Below are positions 21,422 through 35,668 of a stretch of 64,000 nt of DNA, piece by piece. A program made the translations under genes and the position numbers. The stretch covers positions 38,131,125 to 38,195,124 of the forward strand of contig NC_088644.1 in assembly GCF_964019385.1 (NCBI RefSeq), in the 5' to 3' direction. How positions within the stretch are numbered: position 1 is the stretch's first letter; every line of letters starts with the position of its first letter. This stretch comes from Sycon ciliatum (taxonomy: Eukaryota; Porifera; Calcarea; Leucosolenida; Sycettidae). A model generated the notes under the pieces. It made no database searches and had not been told where the DNA came from. It saw nothing but the letters and a program-made list of their open reading frames with translations.

Positions 21422-23837
21422 CTACGCAGTCCCAAGTCGTATAGGACGAGGTAAAGGAGATACCCTCGCCAACACATACACTGCCATGTACATTGTATCA
21501 GATTTTGGGCCCTAGGAAAACTTGAATGTTTACGACTTATTTACAGCACATAAAGCTGTCTTTCCATTCATTGAGAGTGTGCATATACAAAGCGGCAATG
21601 ACGACTGTATTGTAGCCATGGTAACTGACCTTGGTTTGCACCATGAGAGGACGGCACTGGCGTAACTGCCGCAGAATAGCATAGATATCAACCTGCAGAG
21701 TGCATAGAGCGAGTACGCAACAAGTAGCACGGAGGCACATGCATGCCCACACGCATATAGATAAGTGTGCGTAGGATCGTCGCGGTGCTGTGCAGCTGTT
21801 GTGGTATGTTACGGGTGTGACCTATGTTAACCCCAGTGAGTGCTGCAGAGCATGAGAGCGCAGCACGTGTGTCCATGCTTCGGTGCCCTATGTCACAGCT
21901 TGGTTAGTTGAACGATACTAGCTTTTTTCCGTTTCCATTTTTCCCTCAAACCAGTGAATGCTAGCTTCTTAAACTTAAACATCTCATTTCATACTCCTTC
22001 AACACTAACTTATCTCATCACTTACTTCTTGGTCATTGATGACACGTGAGATGACCGAGTCGACAACACAGAATGCACCACTGCGACCCACACCAGCACT
22101 GGAAGAGGCACAGACAAACCGAGAGGACGGCACATGGCCAGGATCGACATAAGCAAGGTAGCGTATGAGTGTAAAGACTAGTCGAAAAGCTATTATTACA
22201 CTGAGTTACTACTGCTGCACAAGACAAGGATGGCACAGACATAATAATTATAATCTGAGCACACGGGCACACTGGCATGAAAGCTAGAAGTTTAAGCTAC
22301 AGCACAAGCATAATGTATGCACCTTACATGCACAGTTCTGCTCAATGAAATTCGATCAAGCGAGTCAGTGCCACGCCGCCGGGCGCTGTGCAGCCCCAGA
22401 CCTGCAAACACTGGGATGTGAAGTAGGGCAGGGCACAGGCCAATTTGACTCACACAACCGGATATCATTGAGCAGCACTGTAGATCAAACGTGAATGCAG
22501 CAGCACGGCGGTGTCCCTCACCTGCAATGGACGATCATTCTTCCAGTTTGATGCATGTCCCGAGTACGGCACACAAACCGCACCATGGCAGAAGAATCCT
22601 GGATAGCCGTGGCATGCAGGTGGCAAAGCAAAAGACCAGCACATAGGTACAGGCTAGGAACAGCACAGGTAGCCGTGACATGCTGAAAATAACACCACAG
22701 CTTGTTCTGCGGCATAAACACATGCCATAGAACAATATGGTTTATTGTGAACATCAAGTACATGTATTACTGACAATTTGTCCTGCTGATCAGGTTACCT
22801 ACCTTGGGTACCCCATGGTCTGGCCATGTTAGATAGTGAAGTTGTGTGACCGTCCGCGACTCCAGCGTCTTCACATAGCAGGACGAGACCAGAATAGAGA
22901 AGCAAGACAAGAGGAGTGCATGAGAGATATTACTGGCATTGAGCTGAATGTCTTACCGACCTATTTTGTAGCTGCCTATCTTACTTTGGAGATATTTTGG
23001 TGGTAAAGTGCTTATCACACTTCACCATACATACCCGTTTAAAACAATACAGGCAATATTGAACAGGGAGGGCAATGATGTAGTATGCCTTTCTCACTTC
23101 ACAATACAAACCCATTGACCGATACAGGCAAAATCAAACTGGGAGGGGGGGGGGGAGGAGAAGGGAAGAGAGGGGAGGGGGCGGGGGTAGATATCATGTA
23201 CTTAGTGCCCAGCATAATTCTCACACCAACCACCACACACAACAGCAAAGTGGCTACATGTAACACAACATTAGTTATACCTGCACATCCGACACCAGCA
23301 GCTTTCTTTCCATCCAGTTTCCATCACCACAATGCTTCTCATCGACTAACTGCACCACCAGTTGCCTCGCTGCACGTTCATGACCTGGTTGATTAGCAGA
23401 CTTCTCTGGCCTGGACATGTGAGAGGAACAGATAGGATCACTACTGTCATACGTTATGCATGGACAATGAAATCCACCCTTCACTCCGTGTTGCGGCAAA
23501 ACGACTGTTTGCTGTGTGCTCAACGGTGTAGACCTACTTCAGTATGGATTCTGTAAATTTCTTTTATAGCAAGACATTGGTGTAAAGACAGAGAAAATGA
23601 GGAATAGGTAGATAGGCAGGTAGGCAGGTGGGTAGGTAGGCAGGTGGGTAGGCAGGTGGGTAGGCAGGTGGGTAGGCAGGTGGGTAGGCAGGTGGGTAGG
23701 GGCATGTAGGTAGATAGATGGATAAACGGACGGACGAACGGGCAAACAGACAGATAGAGATAGATGGATAGATAGATAAATAGATGGATGAATGGATAGA
23801 TGGATAGATGGGTGGATGGATGGATGGATAGACAGAA

Positions 23838-23896
<59 letters not shown>

Positions 23897-26800
23897 TAGA
23901 TAGAGAGATAGAGAGTGCATGAGAGAGAACTATACATTTTGAAGTTTGTGAATGCCACAAACCAACATGGGTCTTCAGAACCATGCGTACACGACCTCCA
24001 TCTGAATAGAGAGGCTACAGGAATGATATCTTCGCATTCGCTTTCTTTGCAGTGGCAAACCAGTGTTTGTGATGCCACTCCATACAACCACCTGTAATAC
24101 TGATGTAATCTCTAACCTCTATTGGATGAAAAGCATATCGCGCACTCACCACTCGACATTCAAGAACTCGCCCATCCCTTTGGGCCAGTACTGGTGGCAC
24201 TTGAGCGTGCCGCTTTCCACCAGATTGGTTGTCATGACAATTGTGCTAACACTTTGCTGCCAGATCATGCACCAGAAATGGTTGAGTGTTGCTGGTAGTG
24301 GTGCCTGAACACCAGAGTAAATCACAAAATATAACAGCACAAAATAACAGTAAAATGTGGCATGCATTCAGATGATTGCAAACCTGAATACAAGGGGGGG
24401 GGGGCATTTACTCTTCATTCGGCCATACAATAAGCTCTCTATCTCTCTCTTTTCTCTCTCTCTCACTTTACTGTGTGGAAAGCTCTGCCATATCTAGGCA
24501 TTGAGTACTCCTTTGGTAGTGGAGAACCCTATACTTCAATACCTTGGTGGACTGTTAGTCATAACTAGTTATTTTATAGGTACTTTTCACTTTTAACACA
24601 AAAGGAAATGTACAACATAAAGTCTGTGTATCTTTAACAGAGAAGTCTTGCCTCTAATGGCAGGGCCACCTGCCTCTAATGGCAGGGCCACCTGCCAATG
24701 AACACCTCCAGCAGGCCCACATCATGGATATTATGGACTACATTTCCACTGGGCAGTTTTGAAGGCAGTCGGGTGAAAGTACAATGCACCTGTCTGGTAC
24801 ATCATCTTGTGCAGCCAATTTGTCAACCCACCTGTGTACAAATGTAGTTGTTCTGTACGCTGGGACCCACGTCGATCTGCAAGACGCAACCAGACACGGA
24901 TACAAGATCATTGCACACTGTCACGGGAAGTGCTCTGGAAGCACAGCCTTGGCCACATTGGAACATCACACGATAATCCACTCATTGCAGTTCATGTTTA
25001 TACTGTACAGTCAGGGTCACCGAGCACGGATATTAATACGTACCGTAGACAGTAGCACAAACCACGGACAGGTTTAAAACATACACAAAGAGTATGATGG
25101 CTGATCATGGCTTCAGGCCGAAATTTTGATTGAGATATTGTAATTTGCAGCGAAGCGACCACTTGATTCGAGGATGGTGTGTGTGTAGGGTTTTTCATGT
25201 ACGGAGAGTATAAGCAGGAGAAAACACTGCTCCTGTGAGTCATTGTGCTTCAAACGAGAGTTTGCGACTTACAGCGACATAGTTTGCATTGATATAGTCG
25301 TTGTCGTGTTCCATGAGGTGCACGCGTGTGTCGTCATCTGCACAGGTCCACATGTATCACGTGCATGTACGCACAGGTGTGTGCGCACATACACAAGCGC
25401 ATATACACAAGCACACATACACACACACACATACACACAGACACACAGACACACATACACACATACACACATACACACAGAGACACAGAAACACAGTCAC
25501 AACCCATACACCCGTAAAGACACAGACACTCACACACACACACACATACACACACACACACACATACACACACACACACATACACACACACACACATACA
25601 CACAGACACACATACACACACACACACATACACACACACACATACACACAGACACACATACACACACACACACATACACACAGACACACATACACACATA
25701 CACACATACACACACACAGAGACACAGAAACACAGTCACAACACAAACACCCGTAAAGACACAGACACTCACACACACACACACATACACACACACACTA
25801 GGGACACCCGAGCACATACACACCAGTACATGTGCACATGCACGGTCAGCAACAAAATTGGAAGTGATTCTGTCCTGCAGTTGGTCAATAGAGTTGGTCA
25901 ATTAGAGAAAGTTCATGCAGACTAACCACCTCATACAGCACAAGCACTGCATACTTACAGGCGACAATGTTGCGATATCTGTTTCTCTGTTTGTTTCTGA
26001 TGTTCTTTCCTGTATTACTGCTGAATGGTGATGGTCGATTGCGTAACTCCTGCACGTAGTAGAGAGGAGAAGACACGGAATATAAAGTGTATGATTATCT
26101 TAAAGTGCCACAAAATTGGACAGTTGAACAATAAGCCCACTGCACATTGCCAAAATAGTGAAGGTATGAGTAATGCATGCGAGCACGCTGGGATCAGCAG
26201 TGCACTGTTCAACACCCGCACGCAAGCATACCCAAGTGGTTGTGTGCGTTGTCACAGTGGTGGCACAAACTACGGCACTGCCCCATGAGTTTATCTACGG
26301 TTGAAACCAGTCTTCAGCTGAAGAGCAGACCAACACAAGCACTGTGCTAAATGCAAGCCATGGTCCAGAGATCATATAGCGATGGCGTAATTACACATCA
26401 CATGGTGATGGTGTAGAGATCACAAAGATTAAAATGCGGACAGATTGGCGCAGTACATGGGCAGCCATCCTACCTCGAACTGTTGATTGGGTGTGCCAGC
26501 ATTGAGTTTGCTCATGGCCTCTCTGCAGATCTCCTGCAGGGAGTCACCTGTATACAGCTGTGCACGGCCTTGTACACGAATGAGACCTGGCGGCAGGGTT
26601 TTGGCAACGTTGGTCCAGGATGATGGTCGATCCCTGTAAGGACAGGAACAAAACATCACAGAGAAAATTAATAGGGCCATGGCTTGCAGCTGCTTGCACG
26701 CTTAGTCTATCGGCCTTACACGGGTACACCATCACTTGTAATGCTTTGCATTGAGTGGCAAAGCTGCGGCGCAGCAATGTAGTAGTAGTCAAGAATTTCC

Positions 26801-27523
26801 GCTCCTTTCCACTCTTTACCACTCACTGCTTAGCAGGCATAAGCAGGTCCACCCGCTGACTTGCCACCATGACATCGTTCACATATTAAAACCTCTATTG
26901 AAACTGCGGGCTGCAGTTTTCAATGAATGCGCAATGTTGTCAACGTCACTACACATGAATGCAGACATAATACTATGCTGAATCTTCAGCCTCTAAGTAC
27001 TGTTCTAGGTGATTCATTCTGAATCGTCCCCCTCTCCTATTCTGGGACGACCGGTATCACCATTTTCTAACAGTGAGCAAGTATTAATATGAGAAGAGAG
27101 TAATGGTCACTCACAGCATTGGAGAGCCCATGGGCTGTGTTGCAGGGAACGACTGCCGGTGTAGCATGGGAGACGATCTCGGCGACGAAGATCGCCTTGT
27201 GATCGGAGACAAGTTGAGCTGTGGAACATGAAGAGGATGACGTACGGTCTTTGGTGAGGGTGGTGATAGCGTCTGTTGAGAGTCTTGATGCTGGAAAACA
27301 ACCAAGCATCGGTAGAAATAAGGTTGCCACAAGGTACAGAGAGAATGAATCGTAGTGTTTTCAAGTCCACAAATGGGGTAACTGTAATAGTATAATTATT
27401 GTGTAAAATAATGATATAGATAATGACCGGCAAGCACTTATTATACGTTATTGCACCACTTGAAATTTCACCACTTGACCATGTTATAATCGTTGGTAGG
27501 TATCATCCTCCCCATCATCCTCC

Positions 27524-27557
<34 letters not shown>

Positions 27558-27930
27558 TGCTGCTGCGCCGGCATCCACGGCCTTCCTCAGGCGCCTTTGC
27601 CTCCTTACAGCTCAATCTTCGGGAGGTAGCTATTCGTCGTTGATGAGTTATTATCGTTGTCGGGTGTCTTTCGCGCTGCTACGTTCCGCTGTGTTGTGTG
27701 TCAGGGGTGCTCGGTCGGCCCGTCATCGTCCAGTTCACATGCTTCGTGAGTTGGCGATGGTGGAGGGTCGGGTTCCCCTGCAGTGATTGGTGCTGCGCCG
27801 AGCTAGTTTGGTGTGAAAGTGTAACTAATGTTATTATTCTTATATATACATCAAGTAGTACTAAATAATTGAGAGGCTTTGAATCGTTTTTATCAAAATC
27901 AAAATATTTGCCGGGTTGGAAGGTGGGATC

Positions 27931-27988
<58 letters not shown>

Positions 27989-29172
27989 GTGACCAAGCCG
28001 CTTTTACGGGCAACAATATTATGAATATAAAACGCAAGGTATTGTAAGAGCAATTTTCTGAAAATAATGTTAAAACACGAAATAATTTATAGAAATGCAT
28101 TATCACACCGTAGCCACTTTTATGGGCAAATTCCAATACAAGGCAATAGGAAAACGAGGATGAAGTTAACCTTTTAACCCAAAGAAAAGACAAAAGATGT
28201 CAACAATAGAACTACAAATATAAAAAACAAACATCAGGTCATAAAAACTACTTCAAAACATAACCAAAATTAATGACAGCAAAGCGTGGAGAATGAGATT
28301 GACTTACAAAACAAAAGTAGTCCTACTATGCTTACAAAACAGAATCTACCTACACCACTAAGGAAGAAACATTAAATGATTGCAGTCTCACAAACACCGG
28401 CCTCTATCTAACGACCCATCAAACAATAACTCCTGACATTCTTGACTGACTTTTTCTGGTAGGAGCTACGGCAGCCACGAAAACAGGTCATCATCATCAT
28501 CATGTGACCAAGCCGCTTTTACGGGCAACAATATTATGAATATAAAACGCAAGGTATTGTAAGAGCAATTTTCTGAAAATAATGTTGAAACACGAAATAT
28601 AAAAATGCATCATGATCATCATCATCATCATCATTTGAACAGCCTCTATCATCATCATCATCATCATCATGTGACCAAGCCGCTTTTACGGGCAACAATA
28701 TTATGAATATAAACGCAAGGTGTTGTAAGAGCAATTTTCTGAAAATAATGTTAAAACACGAAATATTAAAATGCATTATCACACCGTAGCCACTTTTATG
28801 GGCAAATTCCAATACAAGGCAATAAGAAAACGAGGATGAAGTTAACCTTTTAACCCAAAGAAAAGACAAAAAGATGTCAACAATAGAACTACAAATATAA
28901 AAAACAAACATCAGGTCATAAAAACTACTTTAAAACATAACCAAATGACAGCAAAGCGTGGAGAATGAGATTGACTTACAAAACAAAAGTAGTCCTACTA
29001 TGCTTACAAAACAGAATCTACCTACACCACTGAGGAAGAAACATTAAATGATTGCAGTCTCACAAACACCGGCCTCTATCTAACGACCCATCAAACAATA
29101 ACTCCTGAAATTCTTGACTGACTTTTTCTGGTAGGAGCTACGGCAGCCACGAAAACAGGTCACTGCCCAACG

Positions 29173-29235
<63 letters not shown>

Positions 29236-32200
29236 GTATCGCCTTTGTCTGCTATCAGCTAAGGCCATGTAAATCTGTGTTCCCAACTGGCGCGTGGACG
29301 TGGTACGCTTGCGGTTCATGCGTACCCGAAAGCGCGCTCAAGCTTTCACAAAAACAGCTGTCTGAGTCGTATTTAGCGCGTGCGACACCTTCGAGTACTA
29401 ATTTTTTGACCCCGCTAGTCAAAGTGACTGGCATGTACGCTGGTACGCGCCTGATACGCGCTGAATTTCCAACATGTTGGAATTTCCATTTCGGCGCGTT
29501 TCCGTACGCATGGTGCCCCAAAAGCCAGCAAAAATACGCACAAACACGTGGTTTCACGCGTACACGCGCCAGTTGTGAGCACAGCTTAACTCTGAACAAC
29601 TGAAATGCCTCTATCGCCATTGCCAACGCAATTTATACATTGCAATGTTACGTGATGTTAGTGGAATAATACCGATTGGAGTGCAGCAACTGTTTTTGTC
29701 AATGAAATCCACCTAGGCTCATGACGACCGTGCCAGTTTGTACAAAAACATGTCCATTTCGTTGAGGTGTACCAGAACGAGAGGTTGGACATAATATTGC
29801 ACCGTCCGTAATGATGAAAGGTCCGTACATTAAACAAGCTTATCACCACTGTCACAATCCCATTGAAAGCGAGAAAGCAGGAAGCACGCATTAACGAAGG
29901 ACAGAAAATGATTATTACGCTGGCCACATCTGTGCGCTGTTTATACCCCTGACGTAAACGTGTTAGCTGCTCCCGGCTAATGATGCCCCCTCACACCGGA
30001 ACACAGGGGTTTTATATGATTGGATAATTTATAGAAGTATTCGAGAAGAGTGTAGACAAGGAGAACAGGACAACGACAACTCAAGACTAGACTAGACTAC
30101 AACAGAACTGGAGCATGCGCTCTTCTATGTGAGTGCTCATTGCCAAGGGGAACGAGCGGGAAATACAAATAGTGAGTATTCAGGTCGTAGCATACATACA
30201 CCTATTACACTGTGCCCCCCTAGCTAAAATTCACGTCCACGGGAATGAACGAAATACCTAGGAAACAAACAAAAGAAAACAAACCAAATAATAAACTCAG
30301 TCCAGGACATAGTCAGCTAGTCGAGCAGGTGCAGTGCGAACACGGCCAGAACGACGAGAAACAGGAGAAGAAGTACGGACCGGATCAGACGACGGCGGCT
30401 GTAGCGGCGGAAAATCATCATCGGACAGCGTAATCGGGTCAGGACGAGAAGCAGTAACGGCAGGCGGTTGACAGTCGGGAGGACGGGAAACGGCTTCAGG
30501 CGGACGAACAAACTTGCCACTGGCAGCATCATATCTGGTGAAACACTCAGACAGAGCAGGATCAGCATACGGAGCAAGAAGACTCTGAGGCTTGAAACAA
30601 TCCGGCGACGGTTCAGCGGCAGAGGCACCAGGAGGACGAACAAAAACGGCCGGAGGAAGAATCTCGGCAGCCGGAGGAACATCAGCAGCAAGTGGCATTT
30701 CAGCAGCAGCTGACAGCGGAACATCACGGGCAAGAGGCGGCGGACTCGGCGGAGGAGACGGCACATCGGTCACCATGCGGGACATAGCATCGGCATTCAG
30801 ATGTTGGCGACCTGGACGGTGGACGACTCGGAATTCATATTCGGATAAACAGTCAAGCCAACGTGCTTTCCGTCCGCGGGGTTCCTTCAGGTTCCGGAGT
30901 GCAGTCAACGCAGTATTGTCCGTCCTGGCAACAAATGGTCGTGCCAACAAGTAGTGCCTGAAATACTCCGCAAAATAGACCAGAGCAAGGGCCTCACGAT
31001 CGCTAGCATCGTAGTTGCGCTCAGCTTTCGTCAGTACACGACTGCCGTACCCAATTGGTCGCTCAGTTCCATCCTGGATCTGGCTGAGGACTGCACCAAT
31101 CGACACATTGCTCGCATCGGTGTCCAGAATGAATGCACCTGCTGAATCTTCAAACTGGGGGTACGCCATCACCGGCGCACTGGCAAGCGAACGCTTCAGA
31201 GCCTGGAACGCCGCTTCGCAAGCTTTCGACCACGCAAAGCGAGCATTCTTGCCTGTCAGAGCAGTCAGCGGAGCAGACCGCTGCGCAAATCCACGGATGA
31301 ATCTACGGTAGTATCCCGCGAAACCAAGGAATGACCTGACCGCAGTGACAGACTTCGGCGTCTTCCACGCAAGTATCGCGGAAACCTTGTCCGGATCGGG
31401 GGAAATTCCGTCTGCCGACACGCGGTGCCCGAGGAACGCGACGTCCGACCGGAAAAAAGAACACTTTGCTAAGTTAAAACGCAGGCCTGCTGAACGCACA
31501 CGCTCAAACACTCGCGACAAAATCAATACCTGGCCAGACAATGTTTCACTTGCATTTAAAACATCGTCAAAGAAGACACGACAAAATGGCTGAGCCGCAG
31601 CATTACACAGCCCACGAAGAACAGCTTCCATAACTCGCTGGAAGGTGGCAGGACCATTCCTGCACCCCATCGGCAGCACTGTAAACTCATACAGGCCCAA
31701 TGGTGTTGTAAATGCGGTCTTCGCTAGGTCGTCAGGATCCATCGCAATCTGCCAATACCCAGACGCGAGATCGAGCGACGAAAACCACTTACAACCAGAC
31801 AGCGAATCAAGCATGTCATCCACCCGTGGAATCGGATAGGCGTCCGGCTTTGTGACACCGTTTAACTTGCGATAGTCGACGCAAAGTCGTAAGGAACCGT
31901 TCTTCTTAGGAACCAACACGATCGGAGACGCCCACGGACTGATAGACTCTTGGATGATACCCTTCTCTAGTAACTCATCCAATAACGTCTGCAGAGCAAC
32001 GCGACGGTGATACGGAATGCGCCGAGCTGCTTGTTTAATAGGAGTATGTGTGCTTGTATCAATTTTATGCGGAAATATGTCACAATAGCCATAGTCGTCT
32101 TCATGCAATATAAATAGGTCGTGATTATCAATGAGGAGTGTGGTGAGCATGCTTTTGGTTTCGGATGAGAGGTTTTGTTGTGATTTAACGTATTCATTAA

Positions 32201-35200
32201 TGGTAGCCTTGCGCTGTTCTGTGAGTTCAGGTGTGTGATCAGTGGTGACGGATGAAACCGCGGCGTCATCTTCATCATCATCATCATCCATAATGAGAGG
32301 AGACAGTTCGGCAATATTGGTGTTTTTATGTATAATAATATTATGCTCAGCGTGATTCTCAATTGTCATGACAATGTGTGAGTGATCGGGACCCACTGTT
32401 ACAAGTGCAGGTGTCACCGACAACGTAGGAAACTTATCCACAAACGACTCTAGTGGATCAGCAACACAATCCAGAGTTTCCGAACAAGCATCCACATAGA
32501 CACATGGTACGAGCACAACATGGCCAGCAGGCACAGACAGCTCATCGTCAAGGGCAACACGAGAAGAATACGACGAAACAGGTACATCGTCGGAGCATGC
32601 ATCAGAATGAGGAGTATGAGTATTACATGAGGGGGAAGTATTACGCGGAACAATACGATCATAGGGCGTACGTGACGGAGGACACCCAGAACCAGAAACA
32701 TGCAACGGAACAGACACATCGCCAAACATCACAACACCACGAGCAATATCTAATACACCACCATGCTGCAACAAAAAATCGGACCCAAGAATCATGTCGC
32801 AGTGAATACCAGGAGACACAACAACCGTGTGCTGGAAAGCCAAGTTTCCAAGCGACATACACAGATCCATGGATCCAACGACAGGAAGTTGTGCGCCATT
32901 GACTGCACACAACCGCGGAGCAGACTCTAGAGGAGGTCGCTCTGTCAAATTAGGCAACAATTTAGAATGCACTAACGACACACTTGAACCAGAATCAACA
33001 AGAGCAACAACAGGAGACGAAGACGAAGACGAAAGACAAACATCAACGTGCACAATAATGGGTGAGATCGCACCACATACCTCCTCGAGGGGCTCCACTC
33101 GGACGACTGACGGCGGCCCCGTGTCACCAGTCCAACCTAGTTTTTTGCGTGCGGGCAAGATGCAATGAAGTGGCCCTCTTCACCACATCCATGGCACACT
33201 CCACGGACAGGCCTCGCAAAACTCTGGCCACGACCACGACTAGGCGCACCAGCACCAGCACCACGAGCAACAAAACGTACATGGTCTTGCTGGGGTCGGG
33301 TGGGGCGATACAGACTCACGCTCTCCATTTTCGCCTCCAAAGCAGAGAGACGCGAATCAAAACTCGACAAAAGCGAAGCCAACTGGTCTCGCTCAGATTC
33401 CGACTTCAGTGGACCGACTGCTGCGTAGGGGTCACGACCATGAGCAGTGCGACGGGGCTTCACTTCCGGAGCAGCAGCAAATACGGGCTGTGCATACTGG
33501 TAAGGTACGGTGCGGGCCTGCTCGCGAGCATAAATAGCACCTACCTCGATGGCCTTTTGGACCGCCGCATCCAAATCAGTGGGCCGAGGTGACGCCAACG
33601 CCAAGCGCAAATCCTTCGATGCTTGGCCATCAATAAAAAGTTGCAAAAGCATTGAATCAAGCAGTGCACCTTGTTGTCCTGGGTAGGCTCGACGAGCGAG
33701 CCGACGAAGTTCCGTGGCATACCCGTGCTGAGTTTCACTCGCCAGCTTCACTCGCTGGCGAAGACTGGCCTCGTGCATCAATGCTTGCTGGGGCGGCTCA
33801 AGACGGACATGCAGAGCCTCGACTGTGTCGGAAAAGTTCATGTCAGGCGTGTGAGTTAGAATTTCGGTGAACATCTCATAAGCTGTACCAACGAGGCGAG
33901 CAGGTAGTAGCCGTAGCTTTTGTTCGTCGTCGTACCCACTCAACTCGCATGTGTGGACGAAATGCCTCATGTACGTGGTGAAATCTTGGCCTGGCTGATT
34001 TCCGAATGTCTCAGGAAGCAAAACTGGCTTCGGCAGTGGACGTGCATGTGGTGTGTCTGTGTCCGACAAACGAAAACGATGGGACAACCCTTGTACCGGC
34101 GAACTCTCGCGCTCTTCAGCAATGCTCATGTCACAGCCAGCTTCAGCGAAGCTACGCTCTAGCTTTTCTTGTCTCTTGGATTTCGCTGAACGGCCCATTG
34201 TGAAAAAAAAAATTGTTTTTGTATTTTTGAATTTTCGAAAAAAAAATTATCTGCAAAAATTTCCCGTGGACTCGATCGACGCCTCGATCAACTATCGATC
34301 TAGATCTAATTCTAAATCTATTACGTAACCTATCGTGCGTAGCGGCAAACAACTAAATTTGGCAGAGACAATTCCAAATAGGCAACTACTCTACGGACAC
34401 AGTGTAGCTAGACTCTACTACCCAGCTAGCAGATATCCTAACAAGACACTAGACAGCAGCCAGTATGCACAAAACACGGACACAGAAAATGTTCCGAAAA
34501 TGTTTGGCCAGACAGGTTGGCGCCAATGCTTGACCTATGGACTGTAAACCATGGTAAACAATGCATGCAACAAGAAAACGACGAGCAGAAAGAAACACAA
34601 TGCAGAAAGGAAAATAATGACGAAGAGAGTGGATGAGGATATGGTTTCACTTGCGTGGGCCTTCGTGGTTCTTCATAGTCGGCGATCTCCGAAGGCGTAC
34701 ATACTCCGCCAGCGATGTAGTGGTGGACGTTTTCCGCTGCCACCAGTGTTAGCTGCTCCCGGCTAATGATGCCCCCTCACACCGGAACACAGGGGTTTTA
34801 TATGATTGGATAATTTATAGAAGTATTCGAGAAGAGTGTAGACAAGGAGAACAGGACAACGACAACTCAAGACTAGACTAGACTACAACAGAACTGGAGC
34901 ATGCGCTCTTCTATGTGAGTGCTCATTGCCAAGGGGAACGAGCGGGAAATACAAATAGTGAGTATTCAGGTCGTAGCATACATACACCTATTACAAACGT
35001 AACCCTTACCAGTTTCTGTGCCCTGGCAGCGGCTGTTGAGAATGTGTTCTGAGTAAGCCGTTCGTGAGCCTTGCGCTTACTGGCTGGAGACACGGCTGGG
35101 CTGTGCAGTTCCTGCGCGATAGTGCGGAGTATAGGCTCCGAGGACTTCTGCCCGTTCGGATGCACTGCCGACTCGGCCTGTTGCTCGTGCGTTAGCGGCG

Positions 35201-35542
35201 TGGTCTTACGCTTCAGAGATGGGGACGATGCAGGTCCTGCACGTCTCCTTGCAAGCGATGGCGATGCTCCTCCCTGTGCTGCTGTCGGGGTGGTCTTAGA
35301 GGCGGATGTCGTACGCCGAACCACTGATGGCGATGATGACGGCACAAGGGCTGAGGATGACGCTAACGGAGACAGCAGCGCTGAAGAAAAAACGACCGCA
35401 TACATCACATCGTACATGTGATTGGGAGCATCTTTCTCTAAATGTGTGGCAATATTTCTAGGTTTTAAAAGTCTAATTTCTCCACAGTATTGCTCAAAAC
35501 TCTCTCTTTGTTTGTTTGTTTCTTTCTCCCTCCCTCCCTCCC

Positions 35543-35582
<40 letters not shown>

Positions 35583-35584
35583 TC

Positions 35585-35668
<84 letters not shown>

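Larger units (their letters stand above)
21422..27290 (-). other. C-terminal protein tyrosine phosphatase domain
   Basis: Exon 27290-27115 is a Ser-rich linker and 26633-26474 leads in. The catalytic domain spans exons 26049 to 21422. Motifs in order: RNRYRNIVAYDDTRV, YINANYV, YICTQAPLP, FWCMIWQQ, KCHQYWP, RTVTQLHYLTWPDHGVP (WPD loop, general acid Asp), HCSAGVGRSG (catalytic Cys and Arg, split over exons 22598-22522 and 22098-22026) and PLMVQTK (Q-loop Gln). All catalytic residues are present, so an active enzyme is expected. After QTK the last exon reads GPKSDTMYMAVY, a few residues longer than the family's usual QTxxQY. The protein stops 14 residues after VYVLAR. Confidence 0.94.
29961..34995 (-). 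mobile_element. Complete young Ty3/gypsy-type LTR retrotransposon lacking integrase
   Basis: 5035 bp on the minus strand with 249-bp LTRs, TG...CA ends, and AACG target duplications at 29957-29960 and 34996-34999. By eye the two LTRs are identical, so insertion is recent. Order: LTR, primer-binding site, leader of about 550 bp, gag, pol (protease, RT, RNase H), polypurine tract, LTR. There is no integrase and no room for one: only 87 bp lie between the pol stop and the LTR. It sits in an intron of the PTPN13-like gene, same orientation. Confidence 0.95.

Noticed and set aside
23520..24087. Long Ser/Cys/Pro frames
   Set aside because: Translation of the AGGTGGGTAGGC/GATA/CAGA satellite.
24998..25243. 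Minus-strand frame ending LISVLGDPDC as the missing PTP exon
   Set aside because: No acceptor in a usable phase; the exon 25337-25273 encoding DYINANYVA fits exactly instead.
25243..25905. His/Thr and Cys/Val-rich frames
   Set aside because: Translation of CA/GT microsatellite; the real coding here is the small PTP exon 25337-25273 on the minus strand.
30210..34746. Integrase hidden in another frame of the gypsy-type element
   Set aside because: No HHCC or DDE-like block seen in the leader, in pol, or between pol and the LTR.
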